Assembly (NCBI RefSeq): GCF_936925435.1 | Contig: NZ_CAKZHQ010000024.1 | Location: 178,677 to 242,676 of the forward strand | Reading direction: 5' to 3' | From: an uncultured Ramlibacter sp. | Lineage (GTDB): Bacteria > Pseudomonadota > Gammaproteobacteria > Burkholderiales > Burkholderiaceae_C | Length of the DNA stretch: 64,000 nucleotides | Part shown: positions 8,589 through 18,575 of the stretch, piece after piece | How the letters are laid out: each line of letters begins with the position of its first letter | Position numbering within the stretch: the stretch's first letter is position 1 | Position numbers and translations under genes: made by a program | Notes under the pieces: model-generated | The model's input: the letters and a program-made list of their open reading frames with translations, nothing else | Database searches by the model: none | Told to the model about the DNA's origin: nothing

Positions 8589-9242
8589 ATGCTTCGCATC
8601 ATTGTTTTGCTCCTGCTCCTGGCCAACGGCGCCTTCTTCGCCTGGACGCAGGGTCTGCTGCTGCAGTGGGGGCTGGGCCCGGTGCAGCAGGCCGAACCCC
8701 AGCGCATGGGCCAGCAGATCCGGCCCGAGGCGCTGAGCATCGTCGGCGCCGAAGAGGCCCGGCGCATCGAAACCACGGCGCCGGCCGCGCGCCCGCCCGA
8801 ATGCCTGCAGGCCGGCCCGCTGGCCGACAACGTGGCCGAGGCCGTTCGCCCTGCGCTGCAGGCCTGGCCGGCCGGCACCTGGACGCTGGAGCCGGTGGTC
8901 GAGCCGGCGCGCTGGATCATCTACATGGGCAAGTACCAGACGGCGGACAGCGTCAACAAGAAGAAGGCCGAGCTGCGCCAGATCGGCGTGTCCTTCGAGC
9001 CCCTGTCCAACCCCACCATGGAACTGGGCCTGTCGCTGGGCAGCTTTGCCAGCCAGGCGGCCGCCAGCGGGCAACTGGAGCGCCTGAACGAGCGCGGCGT
9101 GCGCACCGCCCGCGTGGCGCAGGAGCGGGCCGAGGTGCGCGGCCAGCGGCTCTTGCTGCCGGCGCTGGACGAGAGCCTGCGGCCGCGCCTGGACGAACTG
9201 CGGCCCCTGCTCAACGGGGCTGCGCTGCGGCCCTGCCGCTGA
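8589..9242 (+). CDS. SPOR-domain protein with N-terminal membrane anchor
   Basis: The 217-residue protein has an N-terminal hydrophobic segment (residues 3-18, LRIIVLLLLLANGAFF) that would anchor it in the inner membrane. A variable linker follows, then a C-terminal SPOR-like domain (residues ~105-180; YMGKYQTADSVNKKKAELRQIG and LSLGSFASQ, with the typical Lys/Leu repeats). SPOR domains bind denuded peptidoglycan at division sites. It follows birA by 11 bases and is probably co-transcribed with it. The call is good; a specific role in division is inferred from the family. Confidence 0.75.
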   Translation: MLRIIVLLLLLANGAFFAWTQGLLLQWGLGPVQQAEPQRMGQQIRPEALSIVGAEEARRIETTAPAARPPECLQAGPLADNVAEAVRPALQAWPAGTWTLEPVVEPARWIIYMGKYQTADSVNKKKAELRQIGVSFEPLSNPTMELGLSLGSFASQAAASGQLERLNERGVRTARVAQERAEVRGQRLLLPALDESLRPRLDELRPLLNGAALRPCR

Positions 9243-9264
9243 ACAAGCACAGGAGACATCGACC

Positions 9265-9918
9265 ATGAAGCTGTACTTCGCCCCGGGCGCCTGCTCTTTC
9301 GTGCCCCACACCCTGCTCGAGACCATCGGCGAGCCTTTCGAGCCGGTGCTGGTCAAGCTGCACAAGCAGGAGAACCTGTCGCCTGAGTACAGGGCCATCA
9401 ACCCGCGTGGCCAGGTGCCGGTGCTGGTCGATGGCGACACGGTCATCACCCAGATCCTGGCCATCGTCAATTATCTAAGCGATCGTTTCCCCGAAAAGGG
9501 CTTGCTGCCGCGCGATCCGCTGGCCAAGGCCAAGGTCCTGGAAACCCTGGCCTGGATGAACAACACGGTGCATCCCACCTTCACCCATGTGTTCATGCCC
9601 TTCAAGTTTGCGCCGACCGAGCAGGGCCAGGCCGAGATCAAGGCCCATGCGGTCTCGCTGTACGGCCCCATGCTGACCGAGATCGAGGCCATGGCCCAGG
9701 CGGCGGCGGCCAAGGGCCAGGCCTTCCTGGGCGGCGAGAGCTTCGGCCCGCTGGACGCCTATGCGCTGACCCTGCTGCGCTGGGGCGGCTTTGCCGGCAT
9801 CGATCCGGCGGGCTTTCTGGCCCTGTGGGCCCATGCGCAGAAGGTCGCGCAGCTGCCTGCAGTGGCGCGCGCCATCGAGCGCGAGCGCCTGCAGATCAAT
9901 GTCTACAAGCCGGCCTGA
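9265..9918 (+). CDS. Glutathione S-transferase family protein
   Basis: The 217-residue protein has an N-terminal thioredoxin-like GST domain (MKLYFAPGACSF, then NPRGQVPVL with the cis-Pro, and a glutathione-contacting DTVITQILAI) and an all-helical C-terminal domain. The Ser/Cys-type N-terminus (PGACSF) resembles beta-class bacterial GSTs. An AGGAGA ribosome-binding site precedes ATG 9265. Its 3' end overlaps the convergent sensor kinase gene by 16 bases. Confidence 0.85.
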   Translation: MKLYFAPGACSFVPHTLLETIGEPFEPVLVKLHKQENLSPEYRAINPRGQVPVLVDGDTVITQILAIVNYLSDRFPEKGLLPRDPLAKAKVLETLAWMNNTVHPTFTHVFMPFKFAPTEQGQAEIKAHAVSLYGPMLTEIEAMAQAAAAKGQAFLGGESFGPLDAYALTLLRWGGFAGIDPAGFLALWAHAQKVAQLPAVARAIERERLQINVYKPA

Positions 9919-11357
9919 GCCGATGCGTCCAGCACAAAGCGCACGCTGACCCGCGTGCCCGGCGGCGTCTCGCCCGGCCGGGCATCTTCCAGCGAGATGC
10001 CGGCGTCGTGCTGGCGGGCGATCTCCAGGACGATGGGCAGGCCCAGGCCCGAGCCGTCGACATTGGTGCCCAGGGTGCGGTAGAAGGGCTGGAACACCAG
10101 CTCGCGCTCGTTTTCGGGGATGCCCGGGCCCGAGTCCTCCACCTGCAGCACCAACACATGGCCGAAGGGATCGGCCAGCACCCGGGCCGTGATCACGCCC
10201 GGATGTTCGGCGCTCGACGGCGTGTAGCTGATGGCGTTGTCCAGCAGGTTGCGGATCATTTCCTTGAGCAGGGTGGGATTGCCAGCGACGGCGACGCCGG
10301 CCGTGCCCGGCGCCGCGCCTTCGTAGCCCAGGTCGACGTGCAGGGACATGCTGCGCGGCAGTGAGTCTTGCACCGCCTCCATGGTCAGCCGAACCAGGTC
10401 GCAAGGCTGGCGCGCCAGGGCCCTGCCGCTGCTCTCGGCCCGCGCCAGTGCCAGCAGCTGATTGACCGTGTGGGTGGCGCGCATGCTGGAGCGGCCGATC
10501 TGCTTGAGCGACTGCTTGAGTTCCTCGGCGCTGGAGCCCTCGCGCTGGGCCAGATCGGCCTGCATGCGCAGGCCCGCCAGCGGCGTCTTGAGCTGGTGGG
10601 CGGCGTCGGCCAGGAAGCGCTTTTGCGTGGCGATTGAGTCCTTCAGGCGGGTCAGCAGGTCGTTCACCGACGACACCAGGGGCGCCACTTCCAGCGGCAC
10701 GGCCTTGTCGTCCAGCGGGCTCAGATCGTCGGGCTTGCGCTGGCGGATGCGCTCTTCCAGCTGCGACAGCGGCTTGATGCCGCGCACCAGGGCCAGCCAG
10801 ACCAGCAGCACGGCCAGCGGCAGGATGACGAACTGCGGCAGCATCACGCCCTTGATGATTTCGGTGGCCAGGACCGAGCGCTTCTCGCGCGTCTCGGCCA
10901 CCTGCACCAGGGCCGGTTGCGCGCCCGGCAGGTCCAGCCGCACCCAGGTGTAGGCCACGCGCACGTCCAGCCCGCGCATCTCGTCGTCACGCAGGCGCAC
11001 CTCGCCCGGCTGCAGCTTGTCATCCTCGGGCGGCACCGGGAAGTCGCGCTCGCCGCTCAGGAGCTCGCCGCGGGCGCCCAGCACCTGGTAGTAGACGTGG
11101 TCCGAATCGTCGGCGCGCAGCATCTCGCGCGCCGGCTGCGGCAAGTTGAACACCACGCGCTGCTGCTGGATGGTGATCAGCTGCGACAGGGCCTGGACGT
11201 TGTACTCCAGCGCGCGGTCGAAGGGACGGCCGGCGATGCTTTGCGCCACCAGCCAGGTCAGCGCCAGGCTGACCGGCCACAGCAGCAGCAATGGCGTGAG
11301 CATCCAGTCCAGGATCTCGCCGAACAGCGAGCGTTGCTCACGCTGGAAGATTTTCAT
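9903..11357 (-). CDS. Sensor histidine kinase (TctE/QseC-like)
   Basis: The 484-residue membrane kinase has two transmembrane segments (residues ~19-39 and ~171-191) flanking a periplasmic sensor region of about 130 residues. A HAMP-like linker, the H-box (FLADAAHQLKTPLAG, His254), an N-box (LLKEMIRNLLDNA) and G-boxes (DSGPGIP, GSGLGLPIV) follow. It would phosphorylate the response regulator encoded 10 bases upstream. The Leu-for-Arg change in the H-box neighbourhood (HQLKTPL) is typical of TctE-type kinases, which often respond to carboxylic acids; that ligand is a guess. ATG 11357 was chosen because upstream codons would overlap the regulator gene. Confidence 0.9.
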   Translation of the reverse strand: MKIFQREQRSLFGEILDWMLTPLLLLWPVSLALTWLVAQSIAGRPFDRALEYNVQALSQLITIQQQRVVFNLPQPAREMLRADDSDHVYYQVLGARGELLSGERDFPVPPEDDKLQPGEVRLRDDEMRGLDVRVAYTWVRLDLPGAQPALVQVAETREKRSVLATEIIKGVMLPQFVILPLAVLLVWLALVRGIKPLSQLEERIRQRKPDDLSPLDDKAVPLEVAPLVSSVNDLLTRLKDSIATQKRFLADAAHQLKTPLAGLRMQADLAQREGSSAEELKQSLKQIGRSSMRATHTVNQLLALARAESSGRALARQPCDLVRLTMEAVQDSLPRSMSLHVDLGYEGAAPGTAGVAVAGNPTLLKEMIRNLLDNAISYTPSSAEHPGVITARVLADPFGHVLVLQVEDSGPGIPENERELVFQPFYRTLGTNVDGSGLGLPIVLEIARQHDAGISLEDARPGETPPGTRVSVRFVLDASAQAGL

Positions 11358-11367
11358 GCGCGGCCGG

Positions 11368-12042
11368 TCATCCCGGGATCTTCTCCAGGCAGTAGCCCAG
11401 GCCGCGCACGGTGGCGATGCGGATCGGGCCTTTCTCGATCTTCTTGCGCAGGCGGTGGATGTAAACCTCGATGGCGTTGTTGCTGACCTCTTCGCCCCAC
11501 TCGCACAGGCGCTCGACCAGCTGGTCCTTGCTGACCAGGCGACCGGCGCGCTGCAGCAGTACCTCCAGCAGGCCCAGTTCGCGCGCCGACAGTTCGACCA
11601 TTCGGCCGTCAATGGTCGCCACGCGGCCGGCCTGGTCGTAGACCAGCGGGCCGTGCTTGATGGTGTTGCTGGTGCCGCCCATGCCGCGCCGCGTCAGCGC
11701 CCGCACGCGGGCCTCCAGCTCCTGCAGGCTGAAGGGCTTGGCCATGTAGTCGTCGGCGCCGTAGTCCAGGCCCTTGACGCGTTCTTCCACGCTGTCGGCC
11801 GCGGTGAGGATCAGCACCGGCATGGAAGAGCCCCGGCTGCGCAGCTTGCGCAGCACCTCCAGGCCATGCATCTTGGGCAGGCCCAGGTCGAGGATCAGCA
11901 GGTCGAACTCGTTGTTGGTCATCAGGGCCGCATCGGCCTCGGTGCCGCTGCCCACATGGTCGACGGCGGCGCCCGAGGCGCGCAATGTCCGTAGCAGGCC
12001 GTCTGCCAGCACCTGGTCGTCTTCGGCGATGAGAATCCGCAT
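11368..12042 (-). CDS. OmpR-family response regulator
   Basis: The 224-residue protein has an N-terminal receiver domain (EDD at residues 7-9, phospho-acceptor Asp52 in LILDLGLPK, Thr80, Lys102 in AKPF) and a C-terminal winged-helix domain (SARELGLLEVLLQ ... NAIEVYIHRLRKKI ... TVRGLGYCL). It is the partner of the kinase immediately downstream, forming a TctD/QseB-type two-component pair. The two genes are 10 bases apart and on the same strand, so they form one operon. Confidence 0.93.
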   Translation of the reverse strand: MRILIAEDDQVLADGLLRTLRASGAAVDHVGSGTEADAALMTNNEFDLLILDLGLPKMHGLEVLRKLRSRGSSMPVLILTAADSVEERVKGLDYGADDYMAKPFSLQELEARVRALTRRGMGGTSNTIKHGPLVYDQAGRVATIDGRMVELSARELGLLEVLLQRAGRLVSKDQLVERLCEWGEEVSNNAIEVYIHRLRKKIEKGPIRIATVRGLGYCLEKIPG

Positions 12043-12090
12043 GGCTGTCTCCTGTTGTATACGCCCGCTCCCAACGGTGCTGCCTAAATT

Positions 12091-12570
12091 CTAGGCCGTG
12101 GGGCCGGCGTAGGCCTCCAGGCCGATCATCACCACCGCCGCGACCTCGGTCCCGACCTCGGCGCGGAACTCCGCCTCGGCCTGTGCCACCGCGTCCTTGA
12201 AGGCCTGCAGCCAGGCCAGGCCGGCGGGCGTGAAGCGGACCTTGCGGGCGCGGGCGTCCTGCGGGTCGCTCTCGCGCACCACCACGCCCCAGGCCTCGCA
12301 CTGGTTGACCAGGTCGCCCATGGCCTGCTTGCTCATGCCGGCGTTTTGCGCCAGCTCGGTCAGGCGCGAGCCCGCCAGCGCCAGGTGGCGCGTGACATGG
12401 ATGTGGGCGGCGCCGATCTGGGCCCGCGCCGCCAGGTTGGACAGGGCCAGGGGCACGTCGATGTTGTGGGCCATCAGGTAGAGCACGCGTTCGTCGAAGC
12501 GGCGGGTCGCGTGGCCTAGCAGGCGGCCCAGATGGGTCTGGCGCCAGCCTTCTTCGATCGGAGTCTGCAT
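12091..12570 (-). CDS. MarR-family transcriptional regulator
   Basis: The 159-residue protein has the MarR architecture: a dimerisation helix, a winged helix-turn-helix (SRLTELAQNAGMSKQAMGDLVNQCEAWG in residues ~68-95, broken by the recognition helix MSKQAMGDLV), and the wing with Asp-Arg-type residues (DPQDARARKVRFT). The effector is unknown. It is divergent from recA; a perfect palindrome touches its start codon and may be its own operator. Confidence 0.82.
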   Translation of the reverse strand: MQTPIEEGWRQTHLGRLLGHATRRFDERVLYLMAHNIDVPLALSNLAARAQIGAAHIHVTRHLALAGSRLTELAQNAGMSKQAMGDLVNQCEAWGVVVRESDPQDARARKVRFTPAGLAWLQAFKDAVAQAEAEFRAEVGTEVAAVVMIGLEAYAGPTA

Positions 12571-12587
12571 GCCTTAATAGTAAGGCA
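12570..12587. promoter_or_regulatory. Palindrome at the marR start, candidate autoregulatory operator
   Basis: TGCCTTAATAGTAAGGCA is a perfect 7-4-7 inverted repeat that begins at the first base of the MarR gene's start codon and extends upstream. MarR proteins usually bind 16-20 bp palindromes in their own promoters, so this is a natural operator candidate. The palindrome is seen directly; the function is inferred. Confidence 0.5.
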
Positions 12588-12605
12588 AACTGACCAAAAA
12601 ACGCG

Positions 12606-12635
12606 TTTACTTCCGGCAAGCGGCTGCGTTAAAGT
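12606..12635 (+). promoter_or_regulatory. Possible sigma-70 promoter of recA
   Basis: TTTACT (12606-12611) and TAAAGT (12630-12635) are spaced by 18 bases and each match four of six consensus positions. The LexA box follows shortly downstream. This is a weak prediction. Confidence 0.35.
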
Positions 12636-12653
12636 ACTGGTCAAGCATCCAGC

Positions 12654-12669
12654 CTGTGCATGAAGACAG
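12654..12669 (+). promoter_or_regulatory. LexA (SOS) box of recA
   Basis: CTGTGCATGAAGACAG fits the CTGT-N8-ACAG LexA consensus used in gamma- and betaproteobacteria. It lies 45 bases before the recA start codon, where LexA repression of recA is expected. Confidence 0.8.
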
Positions 12670-12713
12670 CTGGATGAAATGAGCTAACCCACTGATTCAC
12701 AAGGAGAATTTCT

Positions 12714-13769
<1,056 letters not shown>

Positions 13770-13779
13770 GCACGCAGCC

Positions 13780-14235
13780 ATGGCATTGCTGGGCCAGCTG
13801 TCGCTCAAGGGGCGGGCCCTGCGCCTGCTCAGCGGCCGTGAGCATTCGCGCGCCGAGCTCGAGCGCAAGCTGGCCCCGCATGAGCAGGAGCCCGACCAGC
13901 TGCGCGCCGTGCTCGACGAGCTGCAGGCCAAGGGCTTCATCAGCGAGGAGCGGGTCGTCGAATCGGTGTTGAACCGGCGCGCTGCCAAGCTCGGCGCCGG
14001 CCGCATCCGCCAGGAACTGCAGGGCAAGGGGCTGGACGGCGAACTGGTGGCGCAGGCCATGGAGCGGCTCAAGGGCACGGAGCTGGAACGGGCGCGCGCG
14101 GTCTGGCAGCGCAAGTTCGAGGTCTTGCCGCGTGATGCGGCCGAGCGCGGCAAGCAGGCGCGCTTTCTGGCTGCGCGCGGCTTTGGCGGTGAGGTGATCG
14201 GCAGGGTGCTCAAGGGCTCCGGCGCTGCTGATTAG
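13780..14235 (+). CDS. recX: Regulatory protein RecX
   Basis: The 151-residue protein has the three-helix RecX repeats (SLKGRALRLLSGREHSRAEL, LQAKGFISEERVVES, FLAARGFGGEVIGRVL). RecX binds in the groove of RecA filaments and limits their extension. Its position 10 bases after recA supports the call and implies co-transcription under LexA control. A strong inverted repeat follows at 14275-14297. Confidence 0.93.
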   Translation: MALLGQLSLKGRALRLLSGREHSRAELERKLAPHEQEPDQLRAVLDELQAKGFISEERVVESVLNRRAAKLGAGRIRQELQGKGLDGELVAQAMERLKGTELERARAVWQRKFEVLPRDAAERGKQARFLAARGFGGEVIGRVLKGSGAAD

Positions 14236-14274
14236 GAGCAAAATTTGGCGCTAGCCCGCGTCAAAACTGGACTC

Positions 14275-14297
14275 TTTGCTCCTGAATCAGGAGCAAA
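14275..14297. terminator. Inverted repeat between convergent recX and argC, possible bidirectional terminator
   Basis: TTTGCTCCTGA and TCAGGAGCAAA are perfect 11-base inverted repeats separated by one base. They lie next to the argC stop codon and 39 bases after recX. A partial copy of one arm (TTAGGAGCAAA) occurs at 14232. The convergent location fits a two-way terminator, but a T-run is weak, so a dispersed-repeat origin is equally possible. Confidence 0.45.
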
Positions 14298-15218
14298 TCA
14301 CAGGCCCAGCATCAACTTCAGGTTTTGCACTGCGGCGCCGCTGGCACCCTTGCCCAGGTTGTCCAGCCGCGCCACCAGGATGGCTTGGCGGTATTCGTCG
14401 CTGCCGTAGACCCGCAATTCCATCTTGTTGGTGTCGTTCAAGGCCAGGGCGTCGAGCTTGCCATCGGGGGTCGGTGCTTCCACCGTGACCCATTCGCTAT
14501 CGGAATAATGTTTATGCAGGGCCGCCTGCAGGTCGGCCACCGACGGTGTGCCGGGCAGGGTGTCAAGATGCAGGCCGAGCTCCACCAGCATGCCCTGGCG
14601 GTAGTTGCCGACCGAGGGGATGAAGATGGGCCTGCGCGTCAGGCCGGTGTACTTGATGATCTCCGGCAGGTGCTTGTGCTTGAGGCCCAGGCCATAGATC
14701 TCGAAGCCCGGCGCATTGCCCTGTTCATGGGCCTCGATCATGCTGCGGCCGCCGCCCGAATAGCCGCTGGTCGCCGGCAGCACGACGGGATGGTCCTTGG
14801 GCAAGATGCCAGCGTCCACCAGCGGACGCAGCAGCGCGATCGCGCCGGTCGAATAGCAGCCCGGGTTGCTCACCTTTTTCGCTCTGGCCACAGCGTCACG
14901 CTGGCCCGGCGCGAGCTCCGGAAAACCGAAGACCCAACCCTGCGCTGTGCGGTGCGCGGTGGACGCGTCGATGATGCGGGGCGCGCGTCCCGTGGTCTTC
15001 TCGATGTCATCGATCATGGCCACCGATTCGCGTGCGGCGTCGTCGTGCAGGCACAGGATCACCAGGTCCACGCTGGCCATCAGTTCGCGTTTGGCGGCGG
15101 CGTCCTTGCGCAGTTCCGGCGCGATGCTCACGAGTTCGACCTGCGGCATTTTTTCCAGCCGCTCGCGGATTTGCAGACCGGTGGTGCCGGCTTCGCCGTC
15201 AATGAAGATTCTGGCCAT
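14298..15218 (-). CDS. argC: N-acetyl-gamma-glutamyl-phosphate reductase (type 2 ArgC)
   Basis: The 306-residue enzyme makes N-acetylglutamate semialdehyde in arginine biosynthesis using NADPH. It has the N-terminal [17 protein letters not shown] nucleotide-binding segment and the active-site Cys121 in SNPGCYSTG. Its length and N-terminus match the shorter type 2 form of ArgC rather than the ~345-residue type 1. The frame remains open far upstream (antisense to sucC), but ATG 15218 fits the family start. It is convergent with recX and divergent from sucC. Confidence 0.93.
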   Translation of the reverse strand: MARIFIDGEAGTTGLQIRERLEKMPQVELVSIAPELRKDAAAKRELMASVDLVILCLHDDAARESVAMIDDIEKTTGRAPRIIDASTAHRTAQGWVFGFPELAPGQRDAVARAKKVSNPGCYSTGAIALLRPLVDAGILPKDHPVVLPATSGYSGGGRSMIEAHEQGNAPGFEIYGLGLKHKHLPEIIKYTGLTRRPIFIPSVGNYRQGMLVELGLHLDTLPGTPSVADLQAALHKHYSDSEWVTVEAPTPDGKLDALALNDTNKMELRVYGSDEYRQAILVARLDNLGKGASGAAVQNLKLMLGL

Positions 15219-15374
15219 CTTTTGTTCCTGAAAAACTGCTTCCTGGCACTGTAAGCCAAGCTGCGTTTTGGTGCATTGCAGCATGATACAGTTGGAGGCT
15301 GCACCTTGCAGGTGTGCTGCAAGACGCCCCACGCCCGTCGTCGGGCACAACCCCAGTTCCTCGAGAGACACCTC

Positions 15375-16538
15375 ATGAAGATTCACGAGTACCAGGGCAA
15401 GGAAATCCTTGCCAAGTTTGGCGTCCCGGTGCCGCGCGGCATCCCGGCCTTCACGGTTCAAGAGGCGGTGGAAGCCGCGCAAAAGCTCGGCGGGCCGGTC
15501 TGGGTGGTCAAGGCCCAGATCCACGCCGGCGGCCGCGGCAAGGGTGGCGGCGTCAAGGTCGCCAAGTCCATCGACGATGTCAAGCGCCTGGCTGGCGAGA
15601 TCCTGGGCATGCAGCTCAAGACCCACCAGACCGGCCCGGAAGGCCAGAAAGTGCGCCGTCTGTACATCGAGGACGGCGCCGACATCAACAAGGAATACTA
15701 CATTTCGGCCGTGACCGACCGCGCCACGCAGAAGGTCGCGTTCATCGCCTCCAGCGAAGGCGGCATGGACATCGAGGAAGTGGCGCACTCCACGCCCGAG
15801 AAGATCATCACCGTGTTGGCCGACCCCAAGGACGGCCTGACGGACGCGCAAGCCAAGCAGATCGCCGACGGCATCGGCATGCCGGCCGACTCCACCGCGC
15901 AGACTGTGGATATCCTCAAGAAGCTGTACGCCTGCTACATGGAGACGGACGCCTCGCTGGTCGAGATCAACCCGCTCAACCGCGACGGCAAGGGCAAGGT
16001 CATGGCGCTGGACGCGAAGTTCAACTTCGACAGCAACGCGCTGTTCCGCCACCCCGAGATCGTGGCCCTGCGCGACCTGGACGAGGAGGACGCGGCCGAA
16101 GTGGAGGCTTCCAAGTTCGACCTGGCCTACATCTCGCTGGACGGCAACATCGGCTGCCTGGTCAACGGCGCCGGCCTGGCCATGGCCACCATGGACACCA
16201 TCAAGCTGTTCGGCGGCGAGCCGGCCAACTTCCTGGATGTGGGCGGCGGCGCCACTCCCGAGAAGGTGACCGAGGCCTTCAAGATCATGCTCAAGAACAA
16301 GAACGTGGAAGCCATCCTCGTCAACATCTTCGGCGGCATCATGAAATGCGACACCATCGCCACCGGCGTGATCGCAGCCTGCAAGGCGGTGAACCTGCAA
16401 GTGCCGCTGGTGGTGCGCATGAAGGGCACCAACGAAGTCGAAGGCAAGAAGCTGCTGGCCGAGTCCGGTCTGCCCATCATCAGCGCCGACACCATGGCCG
16501 AAGCAGCCCAAAAAGTGGTTGCGGCCGTCGCGAAGTAA
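15375..16538 (+). CDS. sucC: Succinate--CoA ligase, beta subunit
   Basis: The 387-residue ATP-grasp subunit works with SucD in the citric acid cycle, converting succinyl-CoA and ADP to succinate and ATP. It begins [18 protein letters not shown], has the [19 protein letters not shown]-binding loop and ends with the [10 protein letters not shown] motif near the CoA-ligase domain. Length is standard. ATG 15375 is chosen over the longer open frame because it matches the family. sucD follows 9 bases downstream. Confidence 0.97.
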   Translation: MKIHEYQGKEILAKFGVPVPRGIPAFTVQEAVEAAQKLGGPVWVVKAQIHAGGRGKGGGVKVAKSIDDVKRLAGEILGMQLKTHQTGPEGQKVRRLYIEDGADINKEYYISAVTDRATQKVAFIASSEGGMDIEEVAHSTPEKIITVLADPKDGLTDAQAKQIADGIGMPADSTAQTVDILKKLYACYMETDASLVEINPLNRDGKGKVMALDAKFNFDSNALFRHPEIVALRDLDEEDAAEVEASKFDLAYISLDGNIGCLVNGAGLAMATMDTIKLFGGEPANFLDVGGGATPEKVTEAFKIMLKNKNVEAILVNIFGGIMKCDTIATGVIAACKAVNLQVPLVVRMKGTNEVEGKKLLAESGLPIISADTMAEAAQKVVAAVAK

Positions 16539-16547
16539 GGAACAGTC

Positions 16548-17441
16548 ATGTCGATCTACATCAACAAAGACACCAAAGTCATCACCCAAGGCATCACCGG
16601 CAAGACCGGTCAGTTCCACACCGAAAAGTGCCAGGAATATGCCAACGGCAAGAACTGCTTCGTCGCAGGCGTCAACCCGAAGAAGGCCGGCGAGTCGATC
16701 TTCAACATCCCGATCTTCGGCTCGGTCAAGGATGCCGCCAAGCAGACCGGCGCCACCGTCTCGGTGATCTACGTGCCGCCGGCCGGCGCCGCTGCCGCCA
16801 TCTGGGAGGCCGTCGAGGCCGACCTGGACATGGCCATCTGCATCACCGAAGGCATCCCGGTGCGCGACATGCTGGAAGTGCGCAACCGGATGAAGGCCAA
16901 GGAGGCCGCCGGCGGCAAGAAGACCCTGCTGCTGGGCCCCAACTGCCCCGGCCTGATCACGCCCGAAGAAATCAAGATCGGCATCATGCCCGGCCACATC
17001 CACCGCAAGGGCCGCATCGGCGTCGTCAGCCGCTCCGGCACGCTGACCTACGAAGCGGTGGCGCAGCTGACCGAGATCGGCCTGGGCCAGTCCAGCGCCG
17101 TGGGCATCGGCGGCGATCCCATCAATGGCCTCAAGCACATCGACGTGATGCAGGCCTTCAACGACGATCCGGAAACCGATGCCGTCATCATGATCGGCGA
17201 GATCGGCGGCCCGGACGAGGCGGACGCCGCCCGCTGGTGCAAGGCCAACATGAAAAAGCCCGTGGTCGGCTTCATCGCCGGCGTGACCGCCCCTCCGGGC
17301 AAGCGCATGGGCCATGCCGGCGCGCTGATTTCCGGCGGTGCCGATACGGCCGAAGCCAAGCTGGCCATCATGGAAGAAAGCGGCTTCACCGTGACACGCA
17401 ACTTCTCCGAGCTGGCCAAGCTGCTCAAGGCCAAGCTGTAA
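16548..17441 (+). CDS. sucD: Succinate--CoA ligase, alpha subunit
   Basis: The 297-residue subunit binds CoA ([11 protein letters not shown] near residue 16) and carries the phosphorylated active-site His in [10 protein letters not shown] (near residue 248). It completes the SucCD complex with the gene 9 bases upstream; the pair is one operon. A GC-rich hairpin about 55 bases downstream may terminate it. Confidence 0.97.
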   Translation: MSIYINKDTKVITQGITGKTGQFHTEKCQEYANGKNCFVAGVNPKKAGESIFNIPIFGSVKDAAKQTGATVSVIYVPPAGAAAAIWEAVEADLDMAICITEGIPVRDMLEVRNRMKAKEAAGGKKTLLLGPNCPGLITPEEIKIGIMPGHIHRKGRIGVVSRSGTLTYEAVAQLTEIGLGQSSAVGIGGDPINGLKHIDVMQAFNDDPETDAVIMIGEIGGPDEADAARWCKANMKKPVVGFIAGVTAPPGKRMGHAGALISGGADTAEAKLAIMEESGFTVTRNFSELAKLLKAKL

Positions 17442-17496
17442 GCAGAATTACGAACGCTCCCCGCGGGCCGCACGGCTACACTGCGACGGGGAAACG

Positions 17497-17528
17497 GAGG
17501 CGCTCCGGACCTGGGTTCGCGGCGCCTC
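17497..17528 (+). terminator. Possible terminator after sucCD
   Basis: GAGGCGC and GCGCCTC form a 7-bp stem around an 18-base loop, followed by TTTC. The T-run is short, so this is a weak intrinsic terminator candidate. The rest of 17442-17674 holds no gene and no recognised riboswitch. Confidence 0.4.
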
Positions 17529-17674
17529 TTTCATGTGGCCCATGGCGGGTTTCCACCCGGGCCGAATTTTTCCAAACTTGACGCCAGTCAAGAGCTTTTG
17601 TCCTGAACCAGCCGAGGATGCGCACGCACCCCATGGCGATGGGCAAGCACAACATATAACAATGGAGATGGCGC

Positions 17675-18364
17675 ATGGAATTGCTGCAAAGCACAGACTT
17701 CTGGATCGGTCTGGTCAAGATCATCTGGATCAACATCATCCTGTCGGGTGACAACGCGGTCGTGATCGCGCTGGCCGCCCGCTCACTGCCGCCGCACCAG
17801 CAGCGCAAGGCCGTTCTCTGGGGCTCCGGCGCCGCCGTCGTCATGCGCATTGCGCTGACCATTGTGGCGGTCCAACTGCTGGCTCTGCCTTACCTGCAGA
17901 TCGTCGGCGGGCTGCTGCTGCTGTGGATCGGTGTCCAGTTGCTTGGTGACGAGGGCGAAGAAGAGGGGGGCGCCAAGGAGAACGGTTCCCTGATGGCGGC
18001 CGTCCGCACCATCCTCATCGCGGACCTGGTCATGAGCCTGGACAACGTCATCGCCGTCGCCGCGGCTGCCAAGGGCAGCACCACCTTGTTGATCATCGGC
18101 CTGGCAGTGAGCATCCCGCTGGTGATCTTCGGCAGCACGCTGATGATCAAGCTCATGGAGCGCTTCCCCATCATCATCGTGCTGGGCGCTGCGCTGATCG
18201 GCTGGGTGGGCGGGGAAACCATGCTTGGCGACGCCATGCTCAGGGACGTCGTGGCCGCCAACCCCTGGCTGCACTATGCTGGCGCTGCTGCCGGTGCGGC
18301 CCTTGTGGTCGGGCTGGGCAAGTTCCTGCAAGGACGGGCCAAGACAGCCTCTCACGCTGGCTGA
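17675..18364 (+). CDS. TerC-family integral membrane protein (YjbE-type), paralogue 1
   Basis: The 229-residue protein has about seven transmembrane segments and the TerC hallmark motifs with membrane-embedded acidic residues (LSGDNAVVIALAARSLP near residue 24 and DLVMSLDNVIAVAAAAKG near residue 117). TerC proteins are linked to metal (especially Mn2+) export or metalation of exported proteins. A central acidic loop (GDEGEEEGG) is notable. Unlike the second copy at 44813, its leader shows no manganese riboswitch. Confidence 0.88.
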   Translation: MELLQSTDFWIGLVKIIWINIILSGDNAVVIALAARSLPPHQQRKAVLWGSGAAVVMRIALTIVAVQLLALPYLQIVGGLLLLWIGVQLLGDEGEEEGGAKENGSLMAAVRTILIADLVMSLDNVIAVAAAAKGSTTLLIIGLAVSIPLVIFGSTLMIKLMERFPIIIVLGAALIGWVGGETMLGDAMLRDVVAANPWLHYAGAAAGAALVVGLGKFLQGRAKTASHAG

Positions 18365-18384
18365 GGCCGGTTTCAGACGCGACG

Positions 18385-18404
18385 CGGCCGGCTTTTGCTG
18401 GCCG
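18385..18404 (+). terminator. Hairpin after terC paralogue 1
   Basis: CGGCCGGC-TTTT-GCTGGCCG forms an 8-bp stem with one G-T wobble, 20 bases after the stop codon. No clear T-run follows, so it is only a candidate terminator. Confidence 0.4.
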
Positions 18405-18523
18405 TGCGCGTTTGCAACAGAACGTACTAATGCGGTGACAAAGTCCCTTGTCCGTCCGTTGGGGCTCTGTTAACGTCCAGCCAGGAGTCTGCACCCTTCT
18501 CGTGGCGTAGCGGGCGCGGAATG

Positions 18524-18539
18524 CTGTGAAAAATCACAG
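18524..18539. promoter_or_regulatory. Inverted repeat upstream of the CHASE2 kinase operon
   Basis: CTGTGA-AAAA-TCACAG is a perfect 6-4-6 inverted repeat followed by an AT-rich TATTTTAG. It lies 36 bases before the kinase start. It may be an operator; the TGTGA/TCACA half-sites resemble Crp-type sites, but the 4-base spacer is too short for the usual N6. The wider gap 18365-18575 holds no gene. Confidence 0.3.
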
Positions 18540-18575
18540 TATTTTAGATCGGCCATCTGGACAAGGGGTGGGGAA

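Noticed and set aside
14298..17315. A 1005-codon minus frame covering argC and extending through sucC and sucD
   Set aside because: Only the C-terminal 306 codons match a family (ArgC); the rest is antisense to sucCD.
15314..17581. A 755-codon plus frame overlapping sucC and sucD
   Set aside because: Shifted frame of two obvious genes, rich in Arg/Gly/His with no family features.
17442..17674. A second manganese riboswitch before terC paralogue 1
   Set aside because: Neither the GGGGAGTAGC loop nor the GCAAGACC element is present.
18525..18538. TGTGA-AAAA-TCACA as a Crp site before the CHASE2 operon
   Set aside because: Crp sites need a 6-base spacer; here it is 4. Kept only as an inverted repeat of unknown role.
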